This document shows, in pieces, positions 25,865-34,600 of a stretch of 64,000 bases of DNA. Made by a program: the position numbers and the translations under genes. The notes under the pieces are model-generated. The model was not told the origin of the DNA and searched no databases. It saw nothing but the letters and a program-made list of their open reading frames with translations. The stretch is taken from contig DASXML010000017.1 in NCBI GenBank assembly GCA_036495715.1, positions 39,458 through 103,457 on the forward strand, written 5' to 3'. This DNA comes from Scandinavium sp036495715. Its GTDB lineage: Bacteria > Pseudomonadota > Gammaproteobacteria > Enterobacterales > Enterobacteriaceae. Position 1 is the first letter of the stretch; each line of letters opens with the position of its first letter.

Positions 25865-25887
25865 AAGATGCATTTTAAATACACCAT
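25865..25887. promoter_or_regulatory. NsrR operator for hmp
   Basis: The inverted repeat AAGATGCATTT-N-AAATACACCAT matches the NsrR consensus arms (11 and 9 of 11 positions). It lies about 40 bases before hmp. The nitric-oxide-sensitive [Fe-S] repressor NsrR would release it on NO stress. Confidence 0.8.
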
Positions 25888-25925
25888 TAAGAAACGTGAC
25901 CAAGAACCCCCAAAAGGACACTGCC

Positions 25926-27104
25926 ATGCTAGACGCACAAACCATCGCTACGGTGAAAGCCACCCTTCCCCTGCTGCTCGAAACCGGACCAAAACTCACC
26001 GCCCATTTTTACGACCGTATGTTTGCTCATAACCCGGAACTGAAAGAAATCTTCAATATGAGCAACCAGCGCAACGGCGATCAGCGTGAAGCGCTGTTCA
26101 ATGCCATCGCCGCCTACGCCAGCAACATTGAAAATCTGGCCGCACTGCTGCCTGCAGTGGAGAAAATTGCCCAGAAGCACACCAGTTTCCAGATTAAGCC
26201 TGAACAATACGCGGTTGTCGGCGGCCATCTGCTGGCAACGCTCGACGAGATGCTCAGCCCAGGCCAGGACGTGCTGGACGCATGGGGCAAAGCCTACGGC
26301 GTGCTGGCTGATGTGTTCATCAAACGTGAAGGGGAAATTTATCAGCAAAGCGCGGCGAAGAACGGTGGCTGGGAAGGCACCCGTGAATTCCGCATCGTCA
26401 GCAAAGCACCGCAAAGCGCGCTCATCACCGCCTTTGAATTTGCCCCCGCCGATGGTGGCAGCGTGGCGGATTATCAACCGGGCCAGTATCTTGGCGTATG
26501 GCTGAAACCCGAAGGATTTGCCCATCAGGAAATCCGTCAATATTCACTGACCCGCCAGCCGGACGGTAAACGCTATCGCATCGCGGTGAAGCGTGAAAAC
26601 GGCGGTCAGGTGTCAGAATGGCTGCATGACGAAGCGCGCGTGGGTGACAGTGTGCATCTGGCAGCACCTGCAGGTGATTTCTTTATGACCGTAGATGAAA
26701 CAACGCCTGTGACGCTGATTTCCGCAGGTGTCGGCCAGACGCCGATGCTGTCAATGCTGGACACGCTGGCAAAACGCACGCATCCCGTCCAGGTAAACTG
26801 GTTCCACGCGGCGGAAAATGGCGCGGTCCACGCTTTCGCACAAGAAGTGACAACGCTGGGTGAGAAACTGCCGCGCTTTACGTCACACGTCTGGTATAAC
26901 GCGCCGGAAAGCAATGACGTATTTGATAGCAAAGGACTGATGGACCTGAGCGCCCATGAAGGAATGTTCAGCGCCCCAACGATGCAGTTTTATCTTTGCG
27001 GGCCGGTAGGTTTCATGCAGTTTGCCGCGAAGCAGTTGATTACGCTGGGTGTGAACGCCGAGAATATTCATTACGAATGCTTCGGCCCGCATAAAGTTCT
27101 TTAG
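25926..27104 (+). CDS. hmp: Flavohemoglobin / nitric oxide dioxygenase Hmp
   Basis: A 392-residue cytoplasmic enzyme that oxidises nitric oxide to nitrate using O2 and NAD(P)H. The N-terminal globin (1-140) has proximal His85 (IAQKHTSF) and Tyr29 in the distal pocket; the FAD domain shows REIRQYSLT and the NAD domain GVGQTPMLSMLD, ending YLCGPVGFMQ and HYECFGPHK. The start MLDAQT at 25926 is preceded by AAGGACAC; the open frame runs further upstream to 25713 but through the control region. It is a few residues shorter than E. coli Hmp (396). Divergent from glyA with an NsrR operator just upstream. Convergent with glnB. Confidence 0.98.
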   Translation: MLDAQTIATVKATLPLLLETGPKLTAHFYDRMFAHNPELKEIFNMSNQRNGDQREALFNAIAAYASNIENLAALLPAVEKIAQKHTSFQIKPEQYAVVGGHLLATLDEMLSPGQDVLDAWGKAYGVLADVFIKREGEIYQQSAAKNGGWEGTREFRIVSKAPQSALITAFEFAPADGGSVADYQPGQYLGVWLKPEGFAHQEIRQYSLTRQPDGKRYRIAVKRENGGQVSEWLHDEARVGDSVHLAAPAGDFFMTVDETTPVTLISAGVGQTPMLSMLDTLAKRTHPVQVNWFHAAENGAVHAFAQEVTTLGEKLPRFTSHVWYNAPESNDVFDSKGLMDLSAHEGMFSAPTMQFYLCGPVGFMQFAAKQLITLGVNAENIHYECFGPHKVL

Positions 27105-27121
27105 CACTATGTATTCGATCG

Positions 27122-27147
27122 CGGGCCTGGCGGTTTGCTGGCCCGCG
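27122..27147. terminator. Hairpin between convergent hmp and glnB
   Basis: GCGGGCC-TGGCGGTTTGCT-GGCCCGC forms a strong GC-rich stem in the 91-bp gap between the two convergent genes. No U tract follows directly; a role in termination or mRNA protection is likely but not shown. Confidence 0.5.
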
Positions 27148-27195
27148 GAACGAAGCGGGCAGCAAGTTCGCGCCTCGGGGGGAGGCACGTAAAAA

Positions 27196-27534
27196 TCAGA
27201 TTGCCGCGTCGTCTTCTTCGCCAGTACGGATACGAATCACGCGTGCTACGTCGAAGACAAAAATTTTGCCATCGCCGATTTTTCCGGTCTGTGCCGTGCG
27301 GATAATGGTATCCACGCAGGTGTCCACAATGTCGTCGGTCACAACGATTTCAATTTTCACCTTGGGCAGAAAATCGACCATGTATTCCGCGCCGCGATAC
27401 AGCTCGGTGTGACCTTTCTGACGACCAAAGCCTTTCACTTCCGTTACCGTCATCCCGGTGATGCCGACTTCCGCCAGCGCTTCGCGCACATCATCGAGTT
27501 TGAAGGGTTTAATAATCGCATCAATCTTTTTCAT
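27196..27534 (-). CDS. glnB: Nitrogen regulatory protein P-II 1 (GlnB)
   Basis: The 112-residue trimeric PII signal protein that senses 2-oxoglutarate and ATP/ADP and, uridylylated by GlnD, controls GlnE and the NtrB/NtrC system. The uridylylation site Tyr51 is in ELYRGAEYMVDF within the T loop, and the C-terminal PII signature GKIGDGKIFVFDVARVIRIR is intact. One T-loop-proximal residue differs from E. coli (VTDD rather than VPDD, about residue 66). It lies downstream of glrR, in the same orientation, 64 bases after it, as in E. coli. Confidence 0.98.
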   Translation of the reverse strand: MKKIDAIIKPFKLDDVREALAEVGITGMTVTEVKGFGRQKGHTELYRGAEYMVDFLPKVKIEIVVTDDIVDTCVDTIIRTAQTGKIGDGKIFVFDVARVIRIRTGEEDDAAI

Positions 27535-27598
27535 GGTTTCCTGTCTTATCCGCGTAACCGGTTGCTTACCCTATCATAACGTTCGAGAAAATGCCGGG

Positions 27599-28936
27599 CT
27601 ACTCTTTAAAATCGTTGGCATCGAGTTCGTGACGCGACAGCAATTTGTAGAACTCCGTACGATTTCGCCCCGCCATGCGTGCCGCGTGCGTGACGTTGCC
27701 TTTGGTAATTTGCAGCAGTTTGCGCAGGTAGTTCAGCTCAAACTGATTGCGCGCTTCAACGAAAGTCGGCAGCGCGGTATTTTCGCCTTCCAGCGCCTGA
27801 TCCACTAGCGCATCGCTGATCACCGGCGACGAGGTAAGCGCCACGCATTGTTCGATAACGTTCACCAGTTGACGCACATTACCGGGCCAGTTAGCGGTCA
27901 TCAGCCGTTTCATGGCGTCCGTCGAAAATGCCCGCACGAACGGCTTGTGCCTGTCGGCAGACTGGCGCAGCAGATAATTTGCCAACAGCGGAATATCTTC
28001 AGTGCGCTCGGCAAGCGTGGGAATTTTCAGGCTCACGACGTTAAGGCGGTAGAACAAATCTTCGCGGAACTCGCCGCGCGCCATCGCTTTCGGTAAATCG
28101 CGGTGCGTGGCCGAAACAATGCGCACGTTAATGTCGATATCGCGATTGCTGCCCAGCGGGCGAATTTTGCGCTCCTGCAACACGCGCAGCAGTTTAACCT
28201 GTAACGGCGCGGGCATATCGCCGATTTCATCGAGAAACAGCGTGCCGCCCTCTGCCGCCTGGAACAGCCCTTCACGATTGCTGACCGCCCCGGTAAACGC
28301 GCCACGCGCATGACCAAACAGTTCAGATTCCAGTAACTGTTCTGGCAACGCGCCGCAGTTGATAGCGATAAACGGGTATTTTTCGCGCGGGCTGGCGTTG
28401 TGAATGGCCTGAGCGAAAATCTCTTTCCCGGTACCGCTCTGACCGTTAATCAACACGCTGACGTCAGATTGCGCCACCATGCGCGCCTGCTCCAGCAGAC
28501 GCAACATCCCCGGGCTGCGAGTGACAATCGATTCGCGCCACTGATCGTCTGTCGCGGCAGCGGTGTGCACCAGTGCTTCATCAATCGCTTTATACAGCGC
28601 GTCTTTATCGACAGGCTTGGTCAGGAAGCTGAACACCCCCTGCTGCGTCGCGGTTACCGCATCGGGAATCGACCCGTGTGCGGTCAGGATAATCACCGGC
28701 ATCCCTGGCTGGCGCTTTTGGATCTCGGCAAACAATTGCAGCCCGTCCATTTCATCCATGCGCAGATCGCTTATCACCAGATCGATTTTCTCACGCGCCA
28801 ACACGCGCAGCCCTTCCTGCCCGCTTTCGGCGGTGGCGACGGAGAAACCTTCACTGGTCAATCTCAAGCCAAGCAGCTTCAGCAGACCGGGATCGTCATC
28901 GACCAGCAAAAGGTGTGCGGGTTTGCGTCCTGTCAT
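27599..28936 (-). CDS. glrR: Sigma-54 response regulator GlrR
   Basis: A 445-residue NtrC-type activator. The receiver domain (1-125) has the phosphoacceptor Asp57 (LVISDLRMDE); the AAA+ domain contains Walker A GQSGTGKEIF, the sigma-54 contact loop GAFTGA, and Walker B TLFLDEIGDM; a Fis-type helix-turn-helix ends the chain (GNVTHAARMAGRNRTEFYK). Phosphorylated by GlrK, it activates the sigma-54 promoter of glmY. The start overlaps the qseG stop by four bases (ATGA). Its three binding sites lie upstream of glmY in this same window. Confidence 0.97.
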   Translation of the reverse strand: MTGRKPAHLLLVDDDPGLLKLLGLRLTSEGFSVATAESGQEGLRVLAREKIDLVISDLRMDEMDGLQLFAEIQKRQPGMPVIILTAHGSIPDAVTATQQGVFSFLTKPVDKDALYKAIDEALVHTAAATDDQWRESIVTRSPGMLRLLEQARMVAQSDVSVLINGQSGTGKEIFAQAIHNASPREKYPFIAINCGALPEQLLESELFGHARGAFTGAVSNREGLFQAAEGGTLFLDEIGDMPAPLQVKLLRVLQERKIRPLGSNRDIDINVRIVSATHRDLPKAMARGEFREDLFYRLNVVSLKIPTLAERTEDIPLLANYLLRQSADRHKPFVRAFSTDAMKRLMTANWPGNVRQLVNVIEQCVALTSSPVISDALVDQALEGENTALPTFVEARNQFELNYLRKLLQITKGNVTHAARMAGRNRTEFYKLLSRHELDANDFKE

Positions 28937-29649
28937 GGTTTTTCCTCTCCAGCGGGCACGTCTTTCGCAGCAGATGACGGATCCGTCGCATGAGCGGGAT
29001 CGGGCGTGAAGTTGCTGCTTGCCGGTTTACGGCTGGAAAGCTGGCGCTCAATATCCGTCAGATTCTCCAGCTTGCGGGTGGTCAGCTCCAGTTGGCTACT
29101 GAGATGCTGCTGCTGTTGGCGCAGAATATCGAGTTCCACATCCGAGGTTTGCTGCAGTTTGCTGTAGCGTGAACGCTCGTCAGAAAGTTGCAATTGCGAA
29201 ACCTGCCCGTCGCGCCAAATCTGATACAGCGGTCGCACCTGCGAGGGAATTTGTGGGCTAAAGCTGTCGAGGCGACCGATGGTTTCGCGACGCTCCAGCG
29301 GCGTAATTTTGGCACTGCCGAGCAGAATGCCGCGGCGTAACGCGTCCTGCCAGCTGTCCCCCGTGTGCAAACGCGCTTCACTGCGCGCCATCTCCGGCGA
29401 CAGACGTTCAGCGCAATCCATACTCCGCAGCCAGTAAAGCGGGTTCTTCTCGGTCGTTTCGCCAAACAGCGACCAGACGTCGGCGCAGTCAGTAGAAAGA
29501 TAATCCGCCACCTGCTGCTGAGGCAGTTTGTCTTCGTCACTGCTGTTGGCCGCGTGCTGAGCGGTCACACATCCAGCCAGTAATAAACAGGAAGCTCCGG
29601 CCAGGAGCGAGAGAAAAATAGGGGACATATTCACCAGACATTGCTTCAT
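28933..29649 (-). CDS. qseG: Outer membrane lipoprotein QseG
   Basis: A 238-residue lipoprotein, with a signal sequence and lipobox LLLAGC (acylated Cys27) followed by Val. The mature protein is helical with a coiled coil near residues 160-210 (LQQTSDVELDILRQQQQHLS) and a low-complexity Ser/Pro/Ala tail. In E. coli QseG binds the periplasmic part of the sensor kinase and affects signalling and, in pathogens, type III effector translocation. It lies between glrK and glrR with four-base overlaps on both sides, so the three are translated as one unit. The first ATG (29649) overlaps the glrK stop and is preferred over the next one at 29628. Confidence 0.92.
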   Translation of the reverse strand: MKQCLVNMSPIFLSLLAGASCLLLAGCVTAQHAANSSDEDKLPQQQVADYLSTDCADVWSLFGETTEKNPLYWLRSMDCAERLSPEMARSEARLHTGDSWQDALRRGILLGSAKITPLERRETIGRLDSFSPQIPSQVRPLYQIWRDGQVSQLQLSDERSRYSKLQQTSDVELDILRQQQQHLSSQLELTTRKLENLTDIERQLSSRKPASSNFTPDPAHATDPSSAAKDVPAGEEKP

Positions 29650-31082
29650 TTAATAGGTTTATCCGTGTCTGAAAGAGAGAGCTCGATGCGAAAACAAACA
29701 TTGCCCGCCGGGGTGTCCAGCAGTTGCAGGGATCCCCGCATCCGGCGTATACAATCCCGGGCAATACTCAGTCCCAGACCGCTCCCCTTCACAGCCCCTT
29801 TACGTTGATGGCTGCCTTGATAGAAAGGCTCAAAAATCATGGTTTTTTCCGCATCCGGGATCGGCGTCCCGGTGTTCGCCACCTCAAGGAAAATCACATT
29901 GCCCTGCTGGCGACTGCGCAAATAAATGTTACCGGATTCACTGCCGTAGTGCACCGCGTTGGAGTAGAGATTATCCAGCGCGCTCAACAATAGCATCGGC
30001 TCGGCCCAACACTCGCGGGCCTCAAGCTCAACGCGGGTATGCATCATTTTAGCTCTTGCCGGCAAACTGTGGGCGGAGACCACGATCTCCATCAGCGGCG
30101 CCAGCTCGACCCTTTCCATTTCCACCGGGCTGTCGGCAAGTTTGCGGTTGTAATCAAGCAGTTGCTCAATCAGTTTTTGCAGATTTCGACTGCTGTCATC
30201 CAGAATCGACACCACCTCTTTTTGCTCCGGCGTCAGCGGACCAACGACCTGATCGGCCAATAGCTCCGTCCCTTCGCGCATACTGGCGAGTGGCGTTTTT
30301 AATTCATGGGAAAGGTGACGTAAGAATTGGTGGCGCTGAGATTCAAGCCAGGTGAGTCGCTCACTGAGCCAGACAATGCGCTGTCCGACCGAACGCAGTT
30401 CACGTGGGCCCGTTAGCATCACCGAACTGCCCAGAGACTTCCCTTCGCCCAGCCGATTAATCATCCGCTGGATCCCTTTCACCGGGCCGATAATCATGCG
30501 GGTAAACAGCACCATCATGGTCAGACTGACCAGAAACAGCACCAATGCCTGCCAGCCGAAGAACTGTCCACGTTCGGCGATTTCCTGCTGGAGCTGCTGC
30601 CCGCGCGAGAACACCACCGCACGCGTGGCTTGCACCATATCGGTATTGGCTGACGCAAACACTTCCAGCTGGGCCGCCGATTTTGCATCCGGGCCACTGT
30701 TTTTACAGCGCAATTCAGCCAGACCGTTCAAATTATCGTGCAGCGTCTGCCAGATTTTGTCATCCGGCAGGACACCCGCATGAGCGTCGAGCATGTCGCT
30801 ATAGCGCTTACGCTGGCCTTGGTAGACTTTCGCCAGCGTCGCATCGTCCAGCACGCAGTACTGGCGGTAACTGCGCTCCATTTCCAGCGCGACGTTGGTC
30901 ATCGCTTCACTGCGACGCGCATCTATCAGCGTCGTGCGATTGGTCATGGCAGCCTGATCGCTGAGCGCATTTAAGCTCTGCCATGCCTGCCACGCCAGCA
31001 CCAACAGCGGTAGCAAGATCAACAGAAACGACAGCATGACCAATTGGCGCAGCGATCGAGGAAAAAGAGACCAGCGTTTCAA
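29646..31082 (-). CDS. glrK: Sensor histidine kinase GlrK (QseE)
   Basis: A 478-residue membrane sensor kinase. Two membrane helices (about 13-33 and 171-191) frame a periplasmic domain of roughly 135 residues with two cysteines; a HAMP linker (IIGPVKGIQRMINRLGEG) leads to the kinase core with the phospho-acceptor histidine in FLRHLSHELKTPLASM, an N box SALDNLYSNAVHYG, and G boxes VANTGTPIPDAE and KGSGLGLSIA. It phosphorylates GlrR. First gene of the glrK-qseG-glrR operon, downstream of glmY and purL. Confidence 0.97.
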   Translation of the reverse strand: MKRWSLFPRSLRQLVMLSFLLILLPLLVLAWQAWQSLNALSDQAAMTNRTTLIDARRSEAMTNVALEMERSYRQYCVLDDATLAKVYQGQRKRYSDMLDAHAGVLPDDKIWQTLHDNLNGLAELRCKNSGPDAKSAAQLEVFASANTDMVQATRAVVFSRGQQLQQEIAERGQFFGWQALVLFLVSLTMMVLFTRMIIGPVKGIQRMINRLGEGKSLGSSVMLTGPRELRSVGQRIVWLSERLTWLESQRHQFLRHLSHELKTPLASMREGTELLADQVVGPLTPEQKEVVSILDDSSRNLQKLIEQLLDYNRKLADSPVEMERVELAPLMEIVVSAHSLPARAKMMHTRVELEARECWAEPMLLLSALDNLYSNAVHYGSESGNIYLRSRQQGNVIFLEVANTGTPIPDAEKTMIFEPFYQGSHQRKGAVKGSGLGLSIARDCIRRMRGSLQLLDTPAGNVCFRIELSLSDTDKPIK

Positions 31083-31139
31083 GGAGTTTGCCCCTAAAAA
31101 TATTCTTAAAGGCAGGGTAACTGAGGTAAGGGTTCAGAT

Positions 31140-31326
31140 ACAACAACGCCGGGCTTTTACCCGGCGTTGCTATTGAATAAGGCGGTGCCTAACTCCACGT
31201 TTCGCCCGATGTTTGATATAGCTAAGCTGATATCAGTAGTTGGACGGCAGGCACCTGTTTGTGCGTCATTCGAAGTTTATGTAGCGCGTCCCGAAGGGGC
31301 TGACATAAGAAGGTGAATGAGCCACT
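31140..31326 (-). ncRNA. glmY: Small regulatory RNA GlmY
   Basis: GlmY binds the adaptor RapZ and so protects the homologous RNA GlmZ from RNase E, raising GlmS (glucosamine-6-phosphate synthase) synthesis when amino-sugar is scarce. The minus strand from 31326 begins AGTGGCTCATTCACC and includes the internal stem-loop with CAGCCCCTTCGGG, the CATTCGAAGTTTATG region on the opposite reading, and ends in a strong hairpin CAACGCCGGG/CCCGGCGTTG at 31141-31170. Position between glrK and purL is as in E. coli. The length to the end of the hairpin is about 184-187 nt, matching the known primary transcript. Confidence 0.92.
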
Positions 31327-31331
31327 GCGTA

Positions 31332-31353
31332 ATATTATGCAGTAAGCGTGCCA
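31332..31353 (-). promoter_or_regulatory. Sigma-54 promoter of glmY with overlapping sigma-70 -10
   Basis: Read on the minus strand, TGGCACGCTTACTGCA has the invariant GG (31351-31352) and GC (31339-31340) at the right spacing for sigma-54 and puts +1 at about 31326-31327, where the recognised GlmY 5' end starts. TAATAT at 31332-31337 can serve as a sigma-70 -10 for the same start site. Confidence 0.88.
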
Positions 31354-31442
31354 TAATGCAAAATATATATTTAAACGGATGATATTATAAGAAATTATTG
31401 ATCTACATTGCCCAACAACCATTGCGCACTTTTCAACCAAAC

Positions 31443-31460
31443 CGTCTGCAAAAAGAGACA
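31443..31460. promoter_or_regulatory. GlrR binding site 1 (glmY-proximal)
   Basis: CGTC-N10-GACA, one base off the GlrR consensus TGTC-N10-GACA, about 120 bases upstream of the glmY start. Confidence 0.65.
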
Positions 31461-31505
31461 CATTCGAAGCGGTAAACGCAACGCCATAAATATCATGAAG
31501 ATATG

Positions 31506-31523
31506 TGTCACCTTTTGGCGACA
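31506..31523. promoter_or_regulatory. GlrR binding site 2
   Basis: A perfect TGTC-N10-GACA inverted repeat (arms at 31506-31509 and 31520-31523), the GlrR enhancer motif, about 190 bases upstream of the glmY start. Confidence 0.8.
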
Positions 31524-31537
31524 CTCAAAACTCAGCC

Positions 31538-31555
31538 TGTCGCCTTTTTCAGACA
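31538..31555. promoter_or_regulatory. GlrR binding site 3
   Basis: A second perfect TGTC-N10-GACA repeat (31538-31541 and 31552-31555), 32 bases (about three helical turns) from site 2, so two GlrR dimers can bind on one DNA face. Confidence 0.8.
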
Positions 31556-31581
31556 GTATTGTTTCTCTGCGTCACAAATAA

Positions 31582-31610
31582 AAAAGCCTTCCGTTATCGG
31601 GAAGGCTTTT
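31582..31610 (-). terminator. Terminator of purL
   Basis: AAAAGCCTTCC/GGAAGGCTTTT with a short loop, followed on the minus strand by a T run (TTTTTTATTTG). It lies 17 bases past the purL stop and separates purL from the GlrR sites and glmY. Confidence 0.9.
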
Positions 31611-31626
31611 CATTGCCGGAGATGGA

Positions 31627-34600
31627 TTAACCCAGCTGTTTACGCGCGTTGCGGAAAATACGCATCCACGGGCTGTCTTCGCCCCAGTTTTCCGGGTGCC
31701 AGGAGTTCGCTACCGTGCGGAACACACGTTCCGGGTGCGGCATCATCAAGGTCACGCGCCCGCTTTCGCTGGTGACAGCGGTGATCCCGTTTGGCGAGCC
31801 GTTCGGGTTCGCCGGGTAGTTTTGCGTGACGTTACCGTCGTGGTCAACGAAACGCAGTGCCACCAGCCCTTTGCTTTCGAGCTGCGCCAGATGCGCGTCA
31901 TCACGGACTTCCACGCGGCCTTCGCCGTGGGAAACGGCGATAGGCATCTGTGACCCCACCATGCCCTGCAACAATAGCGATGGGCTTTGTGTCACTTCCA
32001 CCAGGCTGAAACGCGCTTCGAAGCGGTCAGAGTGGTTACGCACAAAGCGCGGCCACAGGCTGCTGCCCGGGATCAGGTCGCGCAGATTAGACATCATCTG
32101 GCAGCCGTTACACACGCCCAACGCCAACGTCTGTGGACGATGGAAGAAGGTTTCGAATTCATCACGCACGCGGTCGTTAAACATAATCGATTTCGCCCAG
32201 CCTTCGCCCGCACCCAGCACGTCACCATAGGAGAAGCCACCGCAGGCCACCAGCGCCTGGAAATCGTCCAGACCGGTACGTCCGGCGAGCAGGTCGCTCA
32301 TGTGGACATCGATGGCATCAAAGCCCGCACGATGGAACGCTGCCGCCATTTCGACGTGAGAGTTAACGCCCTGCTCACGCAGCACCGCGACTTTCGGACG
32401 TGCGCCTTTCGCGATGTACGGCGCGGCAACGTCTTCGTTGATATCGAACGAGAGCTTCACGTTGAGGCCCGGATCGTTGTCGTTACGCTTCGCTTCGTGC
32501 TCTTGATCGGCACACTCAGGGTTATCGCGCAGACGCTGCATCTGCCAGGTCGTTTCCGCCCACCACATGCGAAGCGTGGTACGGCTTTCGCTGTACACCG
32601 GGTGCGAATCGGCAGTAATGACGAAACGGTCGCCTTCGGTGGCTTTGCCAAGGAAGTGAACACAATCGGCCAGGCCGTGATCGGCAAAAATGCTTTCGAC
32701 CAGCGCACGGTCGTCTGCACGAACCTGAATCACCCCGCCCAATTCTTCGTTGAACAGCGCCGCCAGACGATCTTCGCCCAGTGCCGCAATATCCACCTCA
32801 ACGCCACAGTGACCAGTGAAGGCCATTTCTGCCAGCGTCACCAGCAGACCGCCGTCGGAACGGTCGTGCCACGCCAGCAGTTTACGTTCAGCCACCAGCA
32901 GCTGCATCGCATCCCAGAAGCCTTTCAGCTGCTCAGTACTACGCACGTCGGCGGTTTTGTCGCCCAGCTGGCGATAAACCTGCGCCAGAGCGGTTGCGCC
33001 CAGCGCGTTATGGCCTTTGCCGAGATCAATCAGCAGCAAGGCGTTATCTTCCGTAGAAAGCTCAGGCGTTACGGTGCGACGTACGTCTTCCACACGCGCA
33101 AAAGCGGTGATCACCAATGACAACGGCGAGGTCATTTCGCGCTGTTCGCTGCCTTCCTGCCAGCGGGTTTTCATCGACATCGAGTCTTTGCCGACCGGAA
33201 TGGTCAGACCCAGCGCCGGGCAAAGCTCTTCACCCACGGCTTTCACCGCCGCATACAAGCCTGCGTCTTCACCGGGATGTCCTGCTGCGGCCATCCAGTT
33301 TGCCGACAGCTTGATACGCTTAAGGTCGCCGACTTGCGTGCCAACAATGTTGGTCAGCGCTTCGCCCACCGCCAGACGTGCTGACGCAGCGAAATCGAGC
33401 AGTGCCACCGGCGCACGTTCGCCGAGCGCCATGGCTTCGCCGTAATAGCTGTCGAGGCTGGCGGTCGTCACCGCGCAGTTGGCAACCGGGATTTGCCACG
33501 GGCCAACCATTTGATCACGCGCAACCATGCCCGTCACCGAACGGTCGCCGATGGTCACGAGGAAGGTTTTTTCTGCCACCGTCGGCAGATGCAGAACGCG
33601 ATTAACCGCATCAGCGATAGTGATGCCCTGGCGGCTTAGCGCTTCGCCATTGGCGTTAAGCGTTGCTACATCGCGGGTCATTTTCGGCGTTTTACCGAGC
33701 AGCACATCCAGCGGCAGATCGATGGGCTTATCGTCGAAATGGGTGTCGCTCAGACTCAGATGCATCTCTTCTGTCGCTTCGCCGATCACCGCATACGGCG
33801 CGCGTTCGCGACGGCACAGCGCGTCAAACAGCGGCAGCTGCTCAGCCGCCACCGCGAGCACATAACGTTCCTGCGATTCGTTACACCAGATTTCCAGTGG
33901 GCTCATCCCCGGCTCATCGCTGAGGATGTCACGCAGATTGAAATTCCCCCCACGCCCGCCGTCGCTGACCAGTTCCGGCATCGCGTTAGATAAACCGCCT
34001 GCGCCTACGTCGTGGATAAACAGGATCGGGTTGGCTTCACCGAGCTGCCAGCAGCGGTCGATAACTTCCTGGCAACGACGCTCCATTTCCGGGTTGTCGC
34101 GCTGTACGGAAGCGAAATCCAGATCCGCGTCGGATTGACCGGATGCCATTGAGGAAGCCGCCCCGCCGCCGAGGCCGATATTCATCGCCGGGCCGCCGAG
34201 AACCACCAGCTTCGCGCCAACGTTGATCTCGCCTTTCTGCACGTGATCGCCACGAATGTTGCCGATCCCGCCCGCCAGCATGACAGGCTTGTGGTAGCCG
34301 CGCAGCTCTTCGCCGTTGTGACTCTTCACTTTCTCTTCGTAGGTACGGAAGTAGCCGTTCAGCGCCGGGCGACCAAATTCGTTGTTGAACGCCGCGCCGC
34401 CGAGCGGGCCGTCCGTCATGATGTCCAGTGCGCTGACGATGCGATCCGGTTTACCGAAATCTTCTTCCCACGGCTGTTCAAAACCGGGAATGCGCAGGTT
34501 GGACACGGAGAAACCCACCAGCCCGGCTTTTGGTTTCGCGCCGCGCCCGGTGGCGCCTTCATCGCGAATTTCACCGCCGGACCCCGTTGCCGCACCCGGC

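Noticed and set aside
31987..33120. 377-codon open frame antisense to purL
   Set aside because: It lies wholly within the conserved purL gene and has no recognisable domain or start signal; a by-product of GC-rich codon usage.
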